Below, piece after piece: positions 36,652 through 44,616 of a stretch of 64,000 nucleotides of DNA; position 1 is the first letter of the stretch; each line of letters starts with the position of its first letter. A model generated the notes under the pieces. The model was not told where the DNA came from, ran no database searches, and was given only the letters and a program-made list of their open reading frames with translations. A program made the translations under genes and the position numbers. Source of the DNA: Streptomyces mobaraensis NBRC 13819 = DSM 40847 (GTDB lineage: Bacteria > Actinomycetota > Actinomycetes > Streptomycetales > Streptomycetaceae); contig NZ_CP072827.1 of NCBI RefSeq assembly GCF_017916255.1, positions 496,001-560,000 on the forward strand. Direction: 5' to 3'.

Positions 36652-37056
36652 ATGCCCCTGGTCCGCATCGACACCCTGGGAGCCGGCCGCGACCGGCTGG
36701 AAGCGCTCGGCCGCGCCGTCCACGACGCGCTCCAGGAAACCCTCGACATCCCGGCCGACGACTGCTTCCAGATCCTCACCGACCACGACGGCACCACCGG
36801 CACCCTCCGCTACGGCGGCTACCTCGGCGTCGACCGGGACGAGGGCATCGCGTACATCACGATCACCATGCGCGCGGGCCGCTCCCCCGACCGCAAGCGG
36901 GCGCTGTACCGGCGGATCGCCGAACTCGCCCACGCCCGCGCCGGCACCGAGCCGCGGAACGTCTTCGTCACCGTCACCGAGAACGCGTCCGTCGACTGGT
37001 CCCTGGGCCACGGGCAGGCGCAGTACGCCCCCGGTCCCGGCCCTGTGGTTGCATGA
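36652..37056 (+). CDS. Tautomerase family protein
   Basis: 134-residue protein beginning MPLVRIDTL: after Met removal Pro1 is the catalytic base of the 4-oxalocrotonate tautomerase/MIF superfamily. Its length (twice a 4-OT monomer) and pattern (strand, helix DRLEALGRAVHDALQETL, strand, second helix DRKRALYRRIAELAHARAG, strand NVFVTVTENASVDWSLGHG) fit the fused two-beta-alpha-beta type. Substrate unknown, perhaps an aromatic breakdown product. A palindromic operator precedes it, so expression is probably induced by a ligand of an unlinked TetR regulator. Confidence 0.83.
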   Translation: MPLVRIDTLGAGRDRLEALGRAVHDALQETLDIPADDCFQILTDHDGTTGTLRYGGYLGVDRDEGIAYITITMRAGRSPDRKRALYRRIAELAHARAGTEPRNVFVTVTENASVDWSLGHGQAQYAPGPGPVVA

Positions 37057-37111
37057 CCCCTTCCGCGCGGCACGCCGGCCGCCGGAGCGGACCGGAGAAG
37101 GAGCGGAACCC

Positions 37112-37507
37112 GTGCTGATCGACACGGTGGCCTGGGTGCGGGTCGAGGACGGACGGGTCCTCTGCGCGCGACCGAAGGGGAAGGACGTGTTCTATGTGCC
37201 CGGAGGCAAGCGGGAGGGCGCGGAGAGCGACCTGGAGACCCTGCTGCGGGAGGTCGAGGAGGAGCTGACGGTCCGCCTCGACCCGGAGACGGTGGCCCAC
37301 GTGGGCACCTACGAGGCGCCGGTGCCGGAGCTGCCGGACGGCACGGTGGTCCGGATGAGCTGCTACACGGGCGAGTACGGCGGGACGCTGACGGCCAGTG
37401 CGGAGATCGAGGAGGTGGCCTGGTTCTCGTACGCGGACCGCCCGCTCGTCCCGCCGGTCGACCGGCTCCTGTTCGACGACCTCCATGCGGCGGGCCTGCT
37501 GCGCTGA
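37112..37507 (+). CDS. NUDIX hydrolase
   Basis: 131-residue NUDIX-fold pyrophosphohydrolase. The box is GGKREGAESDLETLLREVEEELTV: Gly, Glu and the REVEEE core are kept, while the late Gly of the consensus is Thr. The upstream KGKDVFYVPGGK and later GEYGGTLTASAEIEEVAWFSY are typical. GTG 37112 follows AAGGAG. Substrate not predictable. It ends at a long bidirectional hairpin. Confidence 0.82.
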   Translation: MLIDTVAWVRVEDGRVLCARPKGKDVFYVPGGKREGAESDLETLLREVEEELTVRLDPETVAHVGTYEAPVPELPDGTVVRMSCYTGEYGGTLTASAEIEEVAWFSYADRPLVPPVDRLLFDDLHAAGLLR

Positions 37508-37520
37508 CGCGGCGGGCGGC

Positions 37521-37558
37521 GCGGTACGGGAGCCGGTGCGGACCGGCTCCCGTACCGC
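37521..37558. terminator. Bidirectional terminator hairpin
   Basis: Perfect 16-bp stem GCGGTACGGGAGCCGG/CCGGCTCCCGTACCGC with a 6-nt loop between convergent NUDIX and SpoOM genes. Confidence 0.85.
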
Positions 37559-37565
37559 ACCCTCG

Positions 37566-38534
37566 TCAGTCGTCATCCCCCTCGAAGAAGTCGCCGATCT
37601 CGTCGACGACTTCGGCCGCCACCAGCCCGCCGACCACACCGGCCGCGACGCCCGCGGCACCGGCGGCCACGACGGTGCCCATGCCCGGGCCGGACCGGGA
37701 GCCGCCGTCGTGGAGCCGGCCCTCGCGGTGGATCCCGTACCGCGTCTCCCGCTGCGCCCGGCGGGCGCCGTGCTGCTCGACCAGCCGCTGCACCCAGGAC
37801 TCGACCTCCGCCGTCCAATCACGTCCCGCCGTGTCGTGGGCGACGTGGAAACGGGTGACGACGTCGTGCCCGGCGGAGAGGAAGCCGCCGCGCTTGTCGG
37901 CCTCCAGCACGACCTCCATGCCGTCGGGCGCGGCCAGGAAGGTCACCTCGATCTCGTTGACGGCGTACGCGTACTGCGGGGCCGGCGCGAACTCGATCTC
38001 CTGGTAGAAGGGCAGCCGCTGACCGCTGCCGCGGATGTGGCCGAGCTCCAGGTCGGCGGAGCGCAGCCCGAAGCCGAGCCGGCCGAACGCGTCCAGCACC
38101 GCCTCCTGCGCGGGCAGCGGGCGGACGGTCAGCGGGTCGAGGTCACCCTTGTCCCGCGCCCCGGCGATGGCCAGTTCGGTGCGGACGCCCAGGACCGTGC
38201 CCAAGGGTCGCCCGTACAGCTCGGTCACCGGCGTCTCCCACGGGACCGGCACCGCGAACGGGACGTCGCGCTCCTCGCCGGCCGCGAGCCGGAAGCCGCC
38301 GGCGACCGTGTGCCGGTCGAAGACGACGGTGCCGTGCTGCTCTCCGTCACCGCGCTCGGCCTCGACGCGGGCCTCGAACTCCAGCGTGACGTGCTCGACG
38401 TCGAAGTCCGCCTTGCCGCCGCACAGCCGGACCCGGCCGGTCAGGGTGCCGCCCGGCGGCACCGGCCCGTCCAGGACCGTGTCGACCGTGGGACCGCCCA
38501 CACCGAGCGAACCGAGCAGCTTCTTGAACACCAT
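37566..38534 (-). CDS. SpoOM (Spo0M) family sporulation-control protein
   Basis: 322-residue cytoplasmic protein with an arrestin-like two-lobe beta fold. Start MVFKKLLGSLGVGGPTVDTVL, the conserved family beginning. Later VPPGGTLTGRVRLCGGKADFDVEHVTLEFEAR, FAVPVPWETPVTELYGRPL and RTELAIAGARDKGDLDPLTV match Spo0M. The C-terminus has a Gly/Ala-Val run and an acidic tail. Spo0M in Bacillus influences sporulation initiation and cytoskeletal partners; the role in Streptomyces is not settled. Confidence 0.87.
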   Translation of the reverse strand: MVFKKLLGSLGVGGPTVDTVLDGPVPPGGTLTGRVRLCGGKADFDVEHVTLEFEARVEAERGDGEQHGTVVFDRHTVAGGFRLAAGEERDVPFAVPVPWETPVTELYGRPLGTVLGVRTELAIAGARDKGDLDPLTVRPLPAQEAVLDAFGRLGFGLRSADLELGHIRGSGQRLPFYQEIEFAPAPQYAYAVNEIEVTFLAAPDGMEVVLEADKRGGFLSAGHDVVTRFHVAHDTAGRDWTAEVESWVQRLVEQHGARRAQRETRYGIHREGRLHDGGSRSGPGMGTVVAAGAAGVAAGVVGGLVAAEVVDEIGDFFEGDDD

Positions 38535-38735
38535 CGCGGCGTCCCCTACCTTCTTTGCCCTCTGTGTTTCCGTACCGTGTACGGCACCACCTTGCCCTGC
38601 CCGGGCAAGGCGACGGAAATTCCCCTGATCAGGGGACGTTCCCCGGGAACAGCCCCGGTTCCCGCCCGCAGGCCGGTCTACTGGCCGCCGACGGCCGCGC
38701 CACCCGGGCGCGGCACCGGGAGACGGGGAAGACCT

Positions 38736-39074
38736 TTGGGCATCGGGAAGAAGACCGGGACCGTCCTCGCCGCCCTCGCCCTCGGCCTGGTCGCGGCGGC
38801 GCCCGCGCAGGCCGGGGTCGACGGGCACTGCGGGAAGTACCTGTGTGTGATGACGGCCCATCACAACCGGTTCGTGCAGGACATCACGGTGGAGACGAAG
38901 GACGGCCTGCCCGGCACCCTCCGCGCCTACTGGGGCGACTACCACTCGCCGAAGGCGCACGCCGCCTCCCACCGGTGGACCGTGGGCCGGGAGCAGAAGG
39001 ACGCCAAGCTGGTCTGCGGCGGACTGGAGCGCGACGGCCGGACCATCGAGGACGGTGTCTGCGTCACCATCTGA
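38736..39074 (+). CDS. Small secreted protein, TTG start, 112 aa
   Basis: The frame has no ATG or GTG at the right place, but TTG 38736 lies 6 nt after GGGGAAG and opens a clean signal peptide (GIGKKTGTVLAALALGLVAAAPAQA). The mature protein of about 88 residues has four Cys (GHCGKYLCVM near the start, VCGGL and GVCVTI near the end), probably two disulphides. Beta-prone. No family recognised. It stands between divergent SpoOM and the WS/DGAT gene. Confidence 0.65.
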   Translation: MGIGKKTGTVLAALALGLVAAAPAQAGVDGHCGKYLCVMTAHHNRFVQDITVETKDGLPGTLRAYWGDYHSPKAHAASHRWTVGREQKDAKLVCGGLERDGRTIEDGVCVTI

Positions 39075-39191
39075 CGGACGGGGCCGCGGCGGCTGTGTCC
39101 CTGCCGGTCCGCGGCCGGACCGGGCGCCATAGTGGCTGTCTGACGGGCGGTGCCCCGCCCGTCGAGCGGCCACAGCAGGAAGGGTCCCGGC

Positions 39192-40457
39192 ATGCTCGTG
39201 CTTCCCACGGACCGCGGCCACACCCCCGTCCCGTTCGGCCCGTCGGACAGGTACCAGTACCTGCGCGCCCGGACGGCGGCGGACCCGGCCCGCACCCACG
39301 TCTGCATCGCGGCGCGGATGACCGGGCCGCCGCCGGACCGCGAGGAGTTGGAGCGGCTGGTGGCGGACGCGGTCGCGCGGGTGCCGGCGCTCGGGTACCG
39401 GGTGGGCGGTACGGGCCGCCGGGCGCGGTTCGAGCCGGCGGGCGCGCTGGACGTCTCGCTGCACGTCGACGAGGTCGAGGTGCCCGCCGGGCGGTCCCCG
39501 GGCCGGTGCGCGCTGGACGCGCTGGCGGCTCCCCTGCCGGCGGACCGGCCGCTGTGGGGCGTCCGCCTGATCCGGGGTCACCGTCCCGACGAGTACCTGC
39601 TGGCCTACCGCGCGGCCCATCTCTTCCAGGACGGCCTGGCGATGGCGCAGGCCATGGGCGCCGCGCTGTCCGGCGCCCGGCTGCCGGCACCCGCGCCCCG
39701 GCCCGCGCCCCGGGCGCCGTCGCCGCAGACGGTGCGCGCCTGCGCACGGTTCCTCCCGCACCTGTTCGGGCGCACGGCGCGCTGGCTGCCACCGCGTTCC
39801 GCCGTCACCGGCGAGCGGACGCTGCACACCACCACCCTGGACCGGTCGGCGTTCGACGAACTCACCCGCCGCACGGGCGCGTCCGCCGCCCAGGTGGCGC
39901 TCGCCGCGCTGGCCGGCGCCCTCCGGGCGTGGACGCCCGACCACTGGTGCGGCGCGTGCGATCGGCGGCAGCGCCGGGGGCTGCGGGTCTACCTGCCCGT
40001 CAGCCTCCGCCATCCCGGGGACCGCGCGGCCCTGGGCAGCGCCCTGGGCGTCATGCCGCTCACCCTCCCCTGCGCCGAGCCCTCCCCCGCGCGGCGGCTG
40101 GCCGACGTGGTCCGCGACACCGGGCCGATGACGCTGTACCGGTTCCGTGAACTCTTCGGCTACCTGCTGCGGGCGCCGGGGCCGGTGGCCTGGCTGGCCC
40201 ACCGCGTCGTACACCACTGCTCGCCGCCCCGGCTGGGCGTCACGGTCATCCCGGCGGACGCCCACGACACCGGCCCGGGCATCGCCGGCCTCATCCCGGT
40301 GTCCCCACCGGTCGGTTCGTCCCCGGGCGGCTGCGTCTTCGTCCTGGAGAAGACCCGGGTGTCCGTGTCCTTCCTGTTCGACGCGGGTGTGCCGGGCACG
40401 GAGCGGCTGCCGGGGCTGCTGGGCGCGGCGCTGGAGGAGCTGCGGGCGGCCGTTTAG
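39192..40457 (+). CDS. Wax ester synthase / DGAT-like O-acyltransferase
   Basis: 421-residue acyltransferase-fold protein of the WS/DGAT family, which moves acyl groups from acyl-CoA to alcohols or diacylglycerol for storage lipid. ATG 39192 follows AGGAAGGG. The HHxxxDG motif appears as AHLFQDG: the second, catalytic His and the DG are present, the first His is Ala. The C-terminal domain shows RVYLPVSLR and ALGSALGVMPLTLPC. Because of the changed motif and modest length (typical 450-480), activity is likely but not certain. Its TAG stop is the first bases of a dispersed repeat copy. Confidence 0.72.
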   Translation: MLVLPTDRGHTPVPFGPSDRYQYLRARTAADPARTHVCIAARMTGPPPDREELERLVADAVARVPALGYRVGGTGRRARFEPAGALDVSLHVDEVEVPAGRSPGRCALDALAAPLPADRPLWGVRLIRGHRPDEYLLAYRAAHLFQDGLAMAQAMGAALSGARLPAPAPRPAPRAPSPQTVRACARFLPHLFGRTARWLPPRSAVTGERTLHTTTLDRSAFDELTRRTGASAAQVALAALAGALRAWTPDHWCGACDRRQRRGLRVYLPVSLRHPGDRAALGSALGVMPLTLPCAEPSPARRLADVVRDTGPMTLYRFRELFGYLLRAPGPVAWLAHRVVHHCSPPRLGVTVIPADAHDTGPGIAGLIPVSPPVGSSPGGCVFVLEKTRVSVSFLFDAGVPGTERLPGLLGAALEELRAAV

Positions 40458-40552
40458 CCCGTCCGGCGTTTGAGGACCCCGCGGCGCGGCGCGATGCCGG
40501 GGTCCGGGGGCGGAGCCCCGGAGGACACGGCGAAAGGGAGCGGCCGGGGCAC
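40455..40552. repeat. Dispersed intergenic repeat, copy 2
   Basis: TAGCCCGTCCGGCGTTTGAGGA at the left, GGGTCCGGGGGCGGAGCCCC core, CGGCGAAAGGG and GGGGCAC at the right. Same layout as 2290-2396 and 43074-43170. The leading TAG is the stop of the acyltransferase gene. Confidence 0.75.
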
Positions 40553-40693
40553 ATCCGGAAGACCGACGCCACGCGCGGGATGCCCCTTCGCCGAACAGGT
40601 CGTCCCCGCGCACGCGGCCGGGCGCGTCCCGCGACGGCCGGTGCGGCGCAACCGATGGTGGGGGCGAAGCACGCGCACGATCAGGAGGCACGA

Positions 40694-42259
40694 ATGGCAG
40701 GACGCACCCGGCGCGACGCACTGGCCCTCGTGGCCCGGGCCGGCCTGGCCGGCCTGGGCGCGGCGGCCCTGGGAAGCCGGGCCGCCGCGGCGGCGACCCG
40801 TACGGACTTCCGCGCGCTGGTGATCGGTTCCGGGTTCGGCGGAGCGGTCGCGGCGCTGCGCCTGGGGCAGGCCGGGATGGACACGGCCGTGCTGGAGCGC
40901 GGCCGGGAGTGGCCGGTCGCCCCGGCGCGGCCGGTGTTCGGGTCGGTCAACGGGGTGACGGACACAATGTTCTGGTTCCGCCGCACGGCCCGCTATCCGG
41001 GGCTGCTGCCCGTACCGGTGCGGCCGGGGCCGGGCGTGCTGGAGGTGGCGGAGGAGCCGGGGCTTGACATCTGGTGCGGGGCGGGCGTCGGTGGTGGATC
41101 GCTGGTCTACACGGGGGTGACGGTGGCTCCGCCGCGCCGCTGCTTCGAGCGGCTGTACCCGTCCGGGCTGCGCTACGAGGAGTTCGCCCGCGTCTGGTTC
41201 CCCCGGGCGAGGGCGATGCTGGGCGCCTCGCCGATGCCGCGTGACGTCTACGCGTCGGGGCCGTTCCTCCACTCGCGGGTGTGGGACCGGCAGGTGACAC
41301 GGGCGGGGTTCCGGCCGGAGCCGCTCGACTCGACGTTCGACTGGAGGGTGGTGCGCGGCGAACTGGCGCACCGGGTGCCGCTGTCCGCGACGGCCGGCGA
41401 CTCGGACTTCGGCTGCGGCAACGGGGCGAAGAAGACCCTGACGCGCACCTATCTGCCCGCCGCCCTGGCCACGGGCCATGTGCAGCTGCGTCCGTTGCAC
41501 GAGGTCCGCTCGGTGGGCCGGCGGCGGGACGGCCGCTTCCGGCTGGAGGTCCGCCGGCTGACGCCCGGCGGGGCGGTGCTGGGCACCGAGGAGTTCACCT
41601 GCGACCTGCTGTTCGTGGCCGCCGGCACGCTCAACACCAACCGGCTGCTGGTCGCCGCCCGCGACCGGGGCGCCCTGCCCGACCTGCCGGCGGCCGTGGG
41701 CGAGGGCTTCGGCGACAACGGCGACCAGGTGACCCTCCGTTCGCAGCCGCTCGTCCAGCACGGGGCGACGCAGGGGTCCCCGTGCGCGTCGGGGGTGTTC
41801 GTCCCGGACGGCTGCGGGCTGCCGCTGCGCGCGGAGAGCTGGGTGCTGCCCGGGTTCCACGGGCTGCCGGCGGTCGTCACCCTGAGCATGACGGCGGACG
41901 GCGACCACCGGGGCGCGTTCCGCTCCGACCCGCGCACCGGCCGGGTGCGGCTGACGGGCTGGGGCGACGGGTCGGCGGCCGCGGCCCGCGCCGCCCTGGC
42001 GTTCAGCCGGCGCGTCATCGCCGCCAACCCCGGTACCCTGCCGCTGACCGTGCCGCTTCCGCCGTACACGGCGCACCCGGTGGGCGGGTGTGCGATCGGC
42101 CGGGTGACGGACCCGGAGGGGCGAGTCCGGGGCGTGCCGGGGCTGTACGTCGTCGACGGCTCGCTGCTGCCCGGGACGGTGGGCGGCGCCAACCCGTCGC
42201 TGACCATCACGGCGCTCGCCGAGCGCGCGCTGGCGGGGATCGTCGCGCGGGCGGGGTGA
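40694..42259 (+). CDS. Exported GMC oxidoreductase, cholesterol oxidase-like
   Basis: 521-residue FAD flavoenzyme. ATG 40694 follows AGGAGG. The N-terminus is a Tat signal (GRTRRDALALVARAGLAGLGAAALG). FAD motif VIGSGFGGAVAALRLGQAG, then GAGVGGGSLVYTGVTV, LFVAAGTLNTNRLL, and the C-terminal HPVGGCAIG... VVDGSLLPGTVGGANPSLTITALAERAL with the conserved His and Asn of cholesterol oxidases. It would oxidise a sterol-like 3-hydroxyl with O2, producing H2O2, outside the cell. Whether cholesterol is the true substrate is not certain. The last 53 bp overlap the convergent DUF72 gene. Confidence 0.82.
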   Translation: MAGRTRRDALALVARAGLAGLGAAALGSRAAAAATRTDFRALVIGSGFGGAVAALRLGQAGMDTAVLERGREWPVAPARPVFGSVNGVTDTMFWFRRTARYPGLLPVPVRPGPGVLEVAEEPGLDIWCGAGVGGGSLVYTGVTVAPPRRCFERLYPSGLRYEEFARVWFPRARAMLGASPMPRDVYASGPFLHSRVWDRQVTRAGFRPEPLDSTFDWRVVRGELAHRVPLSATAGDSDFGCGNGAKKTLTRTYLPAALATGHVQLRPLHEVRSVGRRRDGRFRLEVRRLTPGGAVLGTEEFTCDLLFVAAGTLNTNRLLVAARDRGALPDLPAAVGEGFGDNGDQVTLRSQPLVQHGATQGSPCASGVFVPDGCGLPLRAESWVLPGFHGLPAVVTLSMTADGDHRGAFRSDPRTGRVRLTGWGDGSAAAARAALAFSRRVIAANPGTLPLTVPLPPYTAHPVGGCAIGRVTDPEGRVRGVPGLYVVDGSLLPGTVGGANPSLTITALAERALAGIVARAG

Positions 42260-43022
42260 CGGCCGGGGCGGGCGCCGCGCTCGCCACGTCCAGTCCGGCG
42301 CGGGCCGCGGCGCGGGCGAAGACCACCGCGTCGAGGACGGCGGCCCCGCCCGGGTCGTTGTTGAAGTAGGCGTACACGTCGGCCCGCCGGGGCCAGGTGT
42401 CGGCCACCCGCGCGGCCCAAGTGGCGAGCGCCTGGCGGCCGTAGCGCGGCCAGGGCCGGGCCCGGCCGCCGTGGAAGCGCAGATAGCCCCAGCCGGCGGT
42501 GCGCCACAGCGGACCGGCGGGCCGGGAACCGGCGTCGGCCCAGCACAGGGCCGCGCCGCGGCGTTCGAGGACGGCCCGCACCTCGTCCGTCCACCAGGAG
42601 GGGTGCCGCAGCTCGACGGCCACCCGGACGCCGGACGGGAACTCGGCGAGGGCGGCGTCCAGCGTCGCGGGGTCGGCGCGCAGGGTGGGCGGCAGTTGGA
42701 GCAGGACGGGCCCGAGCCGGTCGCCGAGGCCCGCCGCGTGCCGCATCAGCCGGGCGACGGGCTCGGCCGGGTCGCGGAGCCGCTTGATGTGGGTGAGGAA
42801 GCGGCTGGCCTTGACGGCCATCACGAACCCGTCGGGTGTGCGGTCGCGCCAGTCGGCGAAGGTGTCCGGGGAGGGCAGCCGGTAGAAGGCGTTGTTGTTC
42901 TCGACGGTCGGGAAGTGGCGGACGTACTCCTCCAGCCAGAGCCGCTGGGGCAGTCCGTCCGGGTAGAGGCCGCCGCGCCAGTCGGCGTACTGCCAGCCGG
43001 AGGTTCCGACGAGGAGGGGCAT
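42207..43022 (-). CDS. DUF72 domain-containing protein
   Basis: 271-residue TIM-barrel protein of the DUF72/YecE family. Start MPLLVGTSGWQYADWRGGLYP, then VENNNAFYRLPS, FVMAVKASRFLTHIKRL, LGPVLLQLPPT, VAVELRHPSWW and a late DVYAYFNND: all family signatures. It has no known activity. ATG 43022 has CAGGGATCC upstream. The C-terminal 17 codons overlap the 3' end of the GMC gene on the other strand, an unusual convergent overlap. Confidence 0.85.
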   Translation of the reverse strand: MPLLVGTSGWQYADWRGGLYPDGLPQRLWLEEYVRHFPTVENNNAFYRLPSPDTFADWRDRTPDGFVMAVKASRFLTHIKRLRDPAEPVARLMRHAAGLGDRLGPVLLQLPPTLRADPATLDAALAEFPSGVRVAVELRHPSWWTDEVRAVLERRGAALCWADAGSRPAGPLWRTAGWGYLRFHGGRARPWPRYGRQALATWAARVADTWPRRADVYAYFNNDPGGAAVLDAVVFARAAARAGLDVASAAPAPAVTPPARRSPPARARRAP

Positions 43023-43073
43023 GGGGGATCCCTGCCCGGTGGGGGGTGACGGATCACGGGATGGCGGTCGGTT

Positions 43074-43170
43074 CAGCCCGTCCGGCGTTCGAGGACGCGC
43101 GCGCGGCACGCGGTTCCGGGGTCCGGGGCGTCAGCCCCGGGAAACGGCGAAAGGGCGGGACGGGGGCGCG
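43074..43170. repeat. Dispersed intergenic repeat, copy 3
   Basis: CAGCCCGTCCGGCGTTCGAGGA, a GGGGTCCGGGGCGTCAGCCCC core and CGGCGAAAGGGCGGGA end. Third copy of the family in the window; it lies between two minus-strand genes and overlaps no stop codon. Confidence 0.75.
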
Positions 43171-43194
43171 ACCACACCGGGCCGCGCCCCGAAC

Positions 43195-43917
43195 TCACGA
43201 GTACGCTCCGGGCGCGAGCCCGCCCCGCTCGGCGCCCTCGGCCCCGCCCCCCTGCCGCCACGGCGGCGGCGCCCCGCCGTCGCTCCACGCGGCGAGGGCC
43301 CGCGCGTCGAGGCAGAGGATGCCGCCGCGGGCGGCGTACTCGAGCGCGGGGCCGGTGAAGTCGCTGGTGGTGACAAGGGCCGCGATGTGGGCGCCGTGAA
43401 TGGTGAAGCAGGTGCCTCCGAAGCGTTGCAGGTCCTGGGAGCCGACCTTGTGGTCGGGCCCGTACCGCTTGCACTGCACGACGAGGCGCCGCCCGTCGGG
43501 CGTGGTGGCGAGGACGTCGGCCCCGAGGTCGCCCGCGCCGCCGACCACTTGGACGTCCGTGCAGCCGTCGCGTGCGCACAGGTCGGCGATCGCCCGCTCG
43601 AACTCGGCGGCGTCCATGGCGGTGTAGTCCACCGGGGGAACGGCCTCCGGCGCGGGTGCCGCCCGGTCCCCGCGCCACCCCGCCGTCGCCCCGAACGCAC
43701 CGCGCAGCCGGTGCCGCCCGCGCAGGCCCGCCGCCCCGGCGCAGCCGAGCGCGAGCAGGGCGACCAGGGCGCCGGCCGGATGCTCGTCGGCGTGGGCGGC
43801 GGCGGTCCGCAGCGTCAGGCCGACGCCGCAGACGACGATGGCGAGCAGGGCGAGGGCGAAGGCGGTCCGGCGTCCGGTACGGCCCCGGCGCGGGGCGGAG
43901 GGCTCGGGCATCGTCAT
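43195..43917 (-). CDS. Membrane-anchored Mrr-like restriction endonuclease
   Basis: 240 residues from ATG 43917 (GGGGGAG upstream). Two membrane helices near the N-terminus (RTAFALALLAIVVCGVGLTL and GALVALLALGCAGAAGL) are followed by a cytoplasmic Mrr_cat domain (about 95-210). Catalytic PD-(D/E)XK elements: FERAIADLCARDGC, GGAGDLGADVLATT (Asp) and RRLVVQCKRY (Q-x-K). Such anchored Mrr-like nucleases are common in Actinobacteria and may cut modified DNA. No methyltransferase is nearby. Biological role unproven. Confidence 0.8.
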   Translation of the reverse strand: MTMPEPSAPRRGRTGRRTAFALALLAIVVCGVGLTLRTAAAHADEHPAGALVALLALGCAGAAGLRGRHRLRGAFGATAGWRGDRAAPAPEAVPPVDYTAMDAAEFERAIADLCARDGCTDVQVVGGAGDLGADVLATTPDGRRLVVQCKRYGPDHKVGSQDLQRFGGTCFTIHGAHIAALVTTSDFTGPALEYAARGGILCLDARALAAWSDGGAPPPWRQGGGAEGAERGGLAPGAYS

Positions 43918-44071
43918 CGTCGGCGGCTCCCCCACGTCGGCTTCCACATTTCAAGATCACCTGCTGGGGTGCGCTTGCCCGTTCCCGGGGGTTTCATGAG
44001 CGGCCCGGCCGCGACGGCTCCCCGGCCACAGGATGTGCCGCCGGCCCACGATCCCGTGGAGACTCGGAACC

Positions 44072-44518
44072 ATGCGGACAACACAGGACCCCCCGACGGC
44101 GGACTGCGTCTTCTGCGCGATCGCGGCGGACGGCGCGCCCGCCCACCGGGTGCTGGCGGACGACGCGGTGGTGGCGTTCCTGGACGCCCGGCCGCTGTTC
44201 CCCGGGCATGTGCTGGTGGTGCCCCGGCGGCACGTGGTGACCCTGACCGAGTTGCCGGAGGCGGACGTGGGGCCGTTCTTCGCGCGGGTGCGGCGGATCG
44301 CCGGGGCGGTGGAGCGCGGGATGGGCGCGGCCGGTTCGTTCGTCGCGGCGAACAACAAGGTGAGCCAGTCGGTGCCGCATTTCCATGTGCACGTCGTGCC
44401 GCGCAACCGGAAGGACGGGCTGCGGGGCTTCTTCTGGCCGCGGACGCGGTACGCGTCGGAGGCGGAGGCGGAGGGGGTCGCGGAGCGCGTCCGGGCGGCG
44501 CTGGCGGACGGCGGCTGA
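44072..44518 (+). CDS. HIT family nucleotide hydrolase
   Basis: 148-residue histidine-triad protein. N-terminal CVFCAIAADGAPAHRV (with Cys pair), FPGHVLVVPRRHV, and the triad HFHVHVVPR with the nucleophilic His. HIT proteins hydrolyse AMP-lysine, ApnA or related nucleotides. ATG 44072 has GGAG upstream. The gene is followed 98 bp later by the phosphoribosyltransferase fusion, with no evident link. Confidence 0.88.
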   Translation: MRTTQDPPTADCVFCAIAADGAPAHRVLADDAVVAFLDARPLFPGHVLVVPRRHVVTLTELPEADVGPFFARVRRIAGAVERGMGAAGSFVAANNKVSQSVPHFHVHVVPRNRKDGLRGFFWPRTRYASEAEAEGVAERVRAALADGG

Positions 44519-44616
44519 GCGCCCCCGGCCGGGTTGGTGCGCACGGACGGGGGTCGCATAGTGGAAGGGAGACCTTTCCCGCCGGCCGGGCGTACCCCGG
44601 CTGCCGGAGGTGGACG

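Noticed and set aside
43021..44616. Long plus-strand extension of the phosphoribosyltransferase frame
   Set aside because: It runs through the Mrr-like and HIT genes; a strong ribosome site and family start are at 44617.
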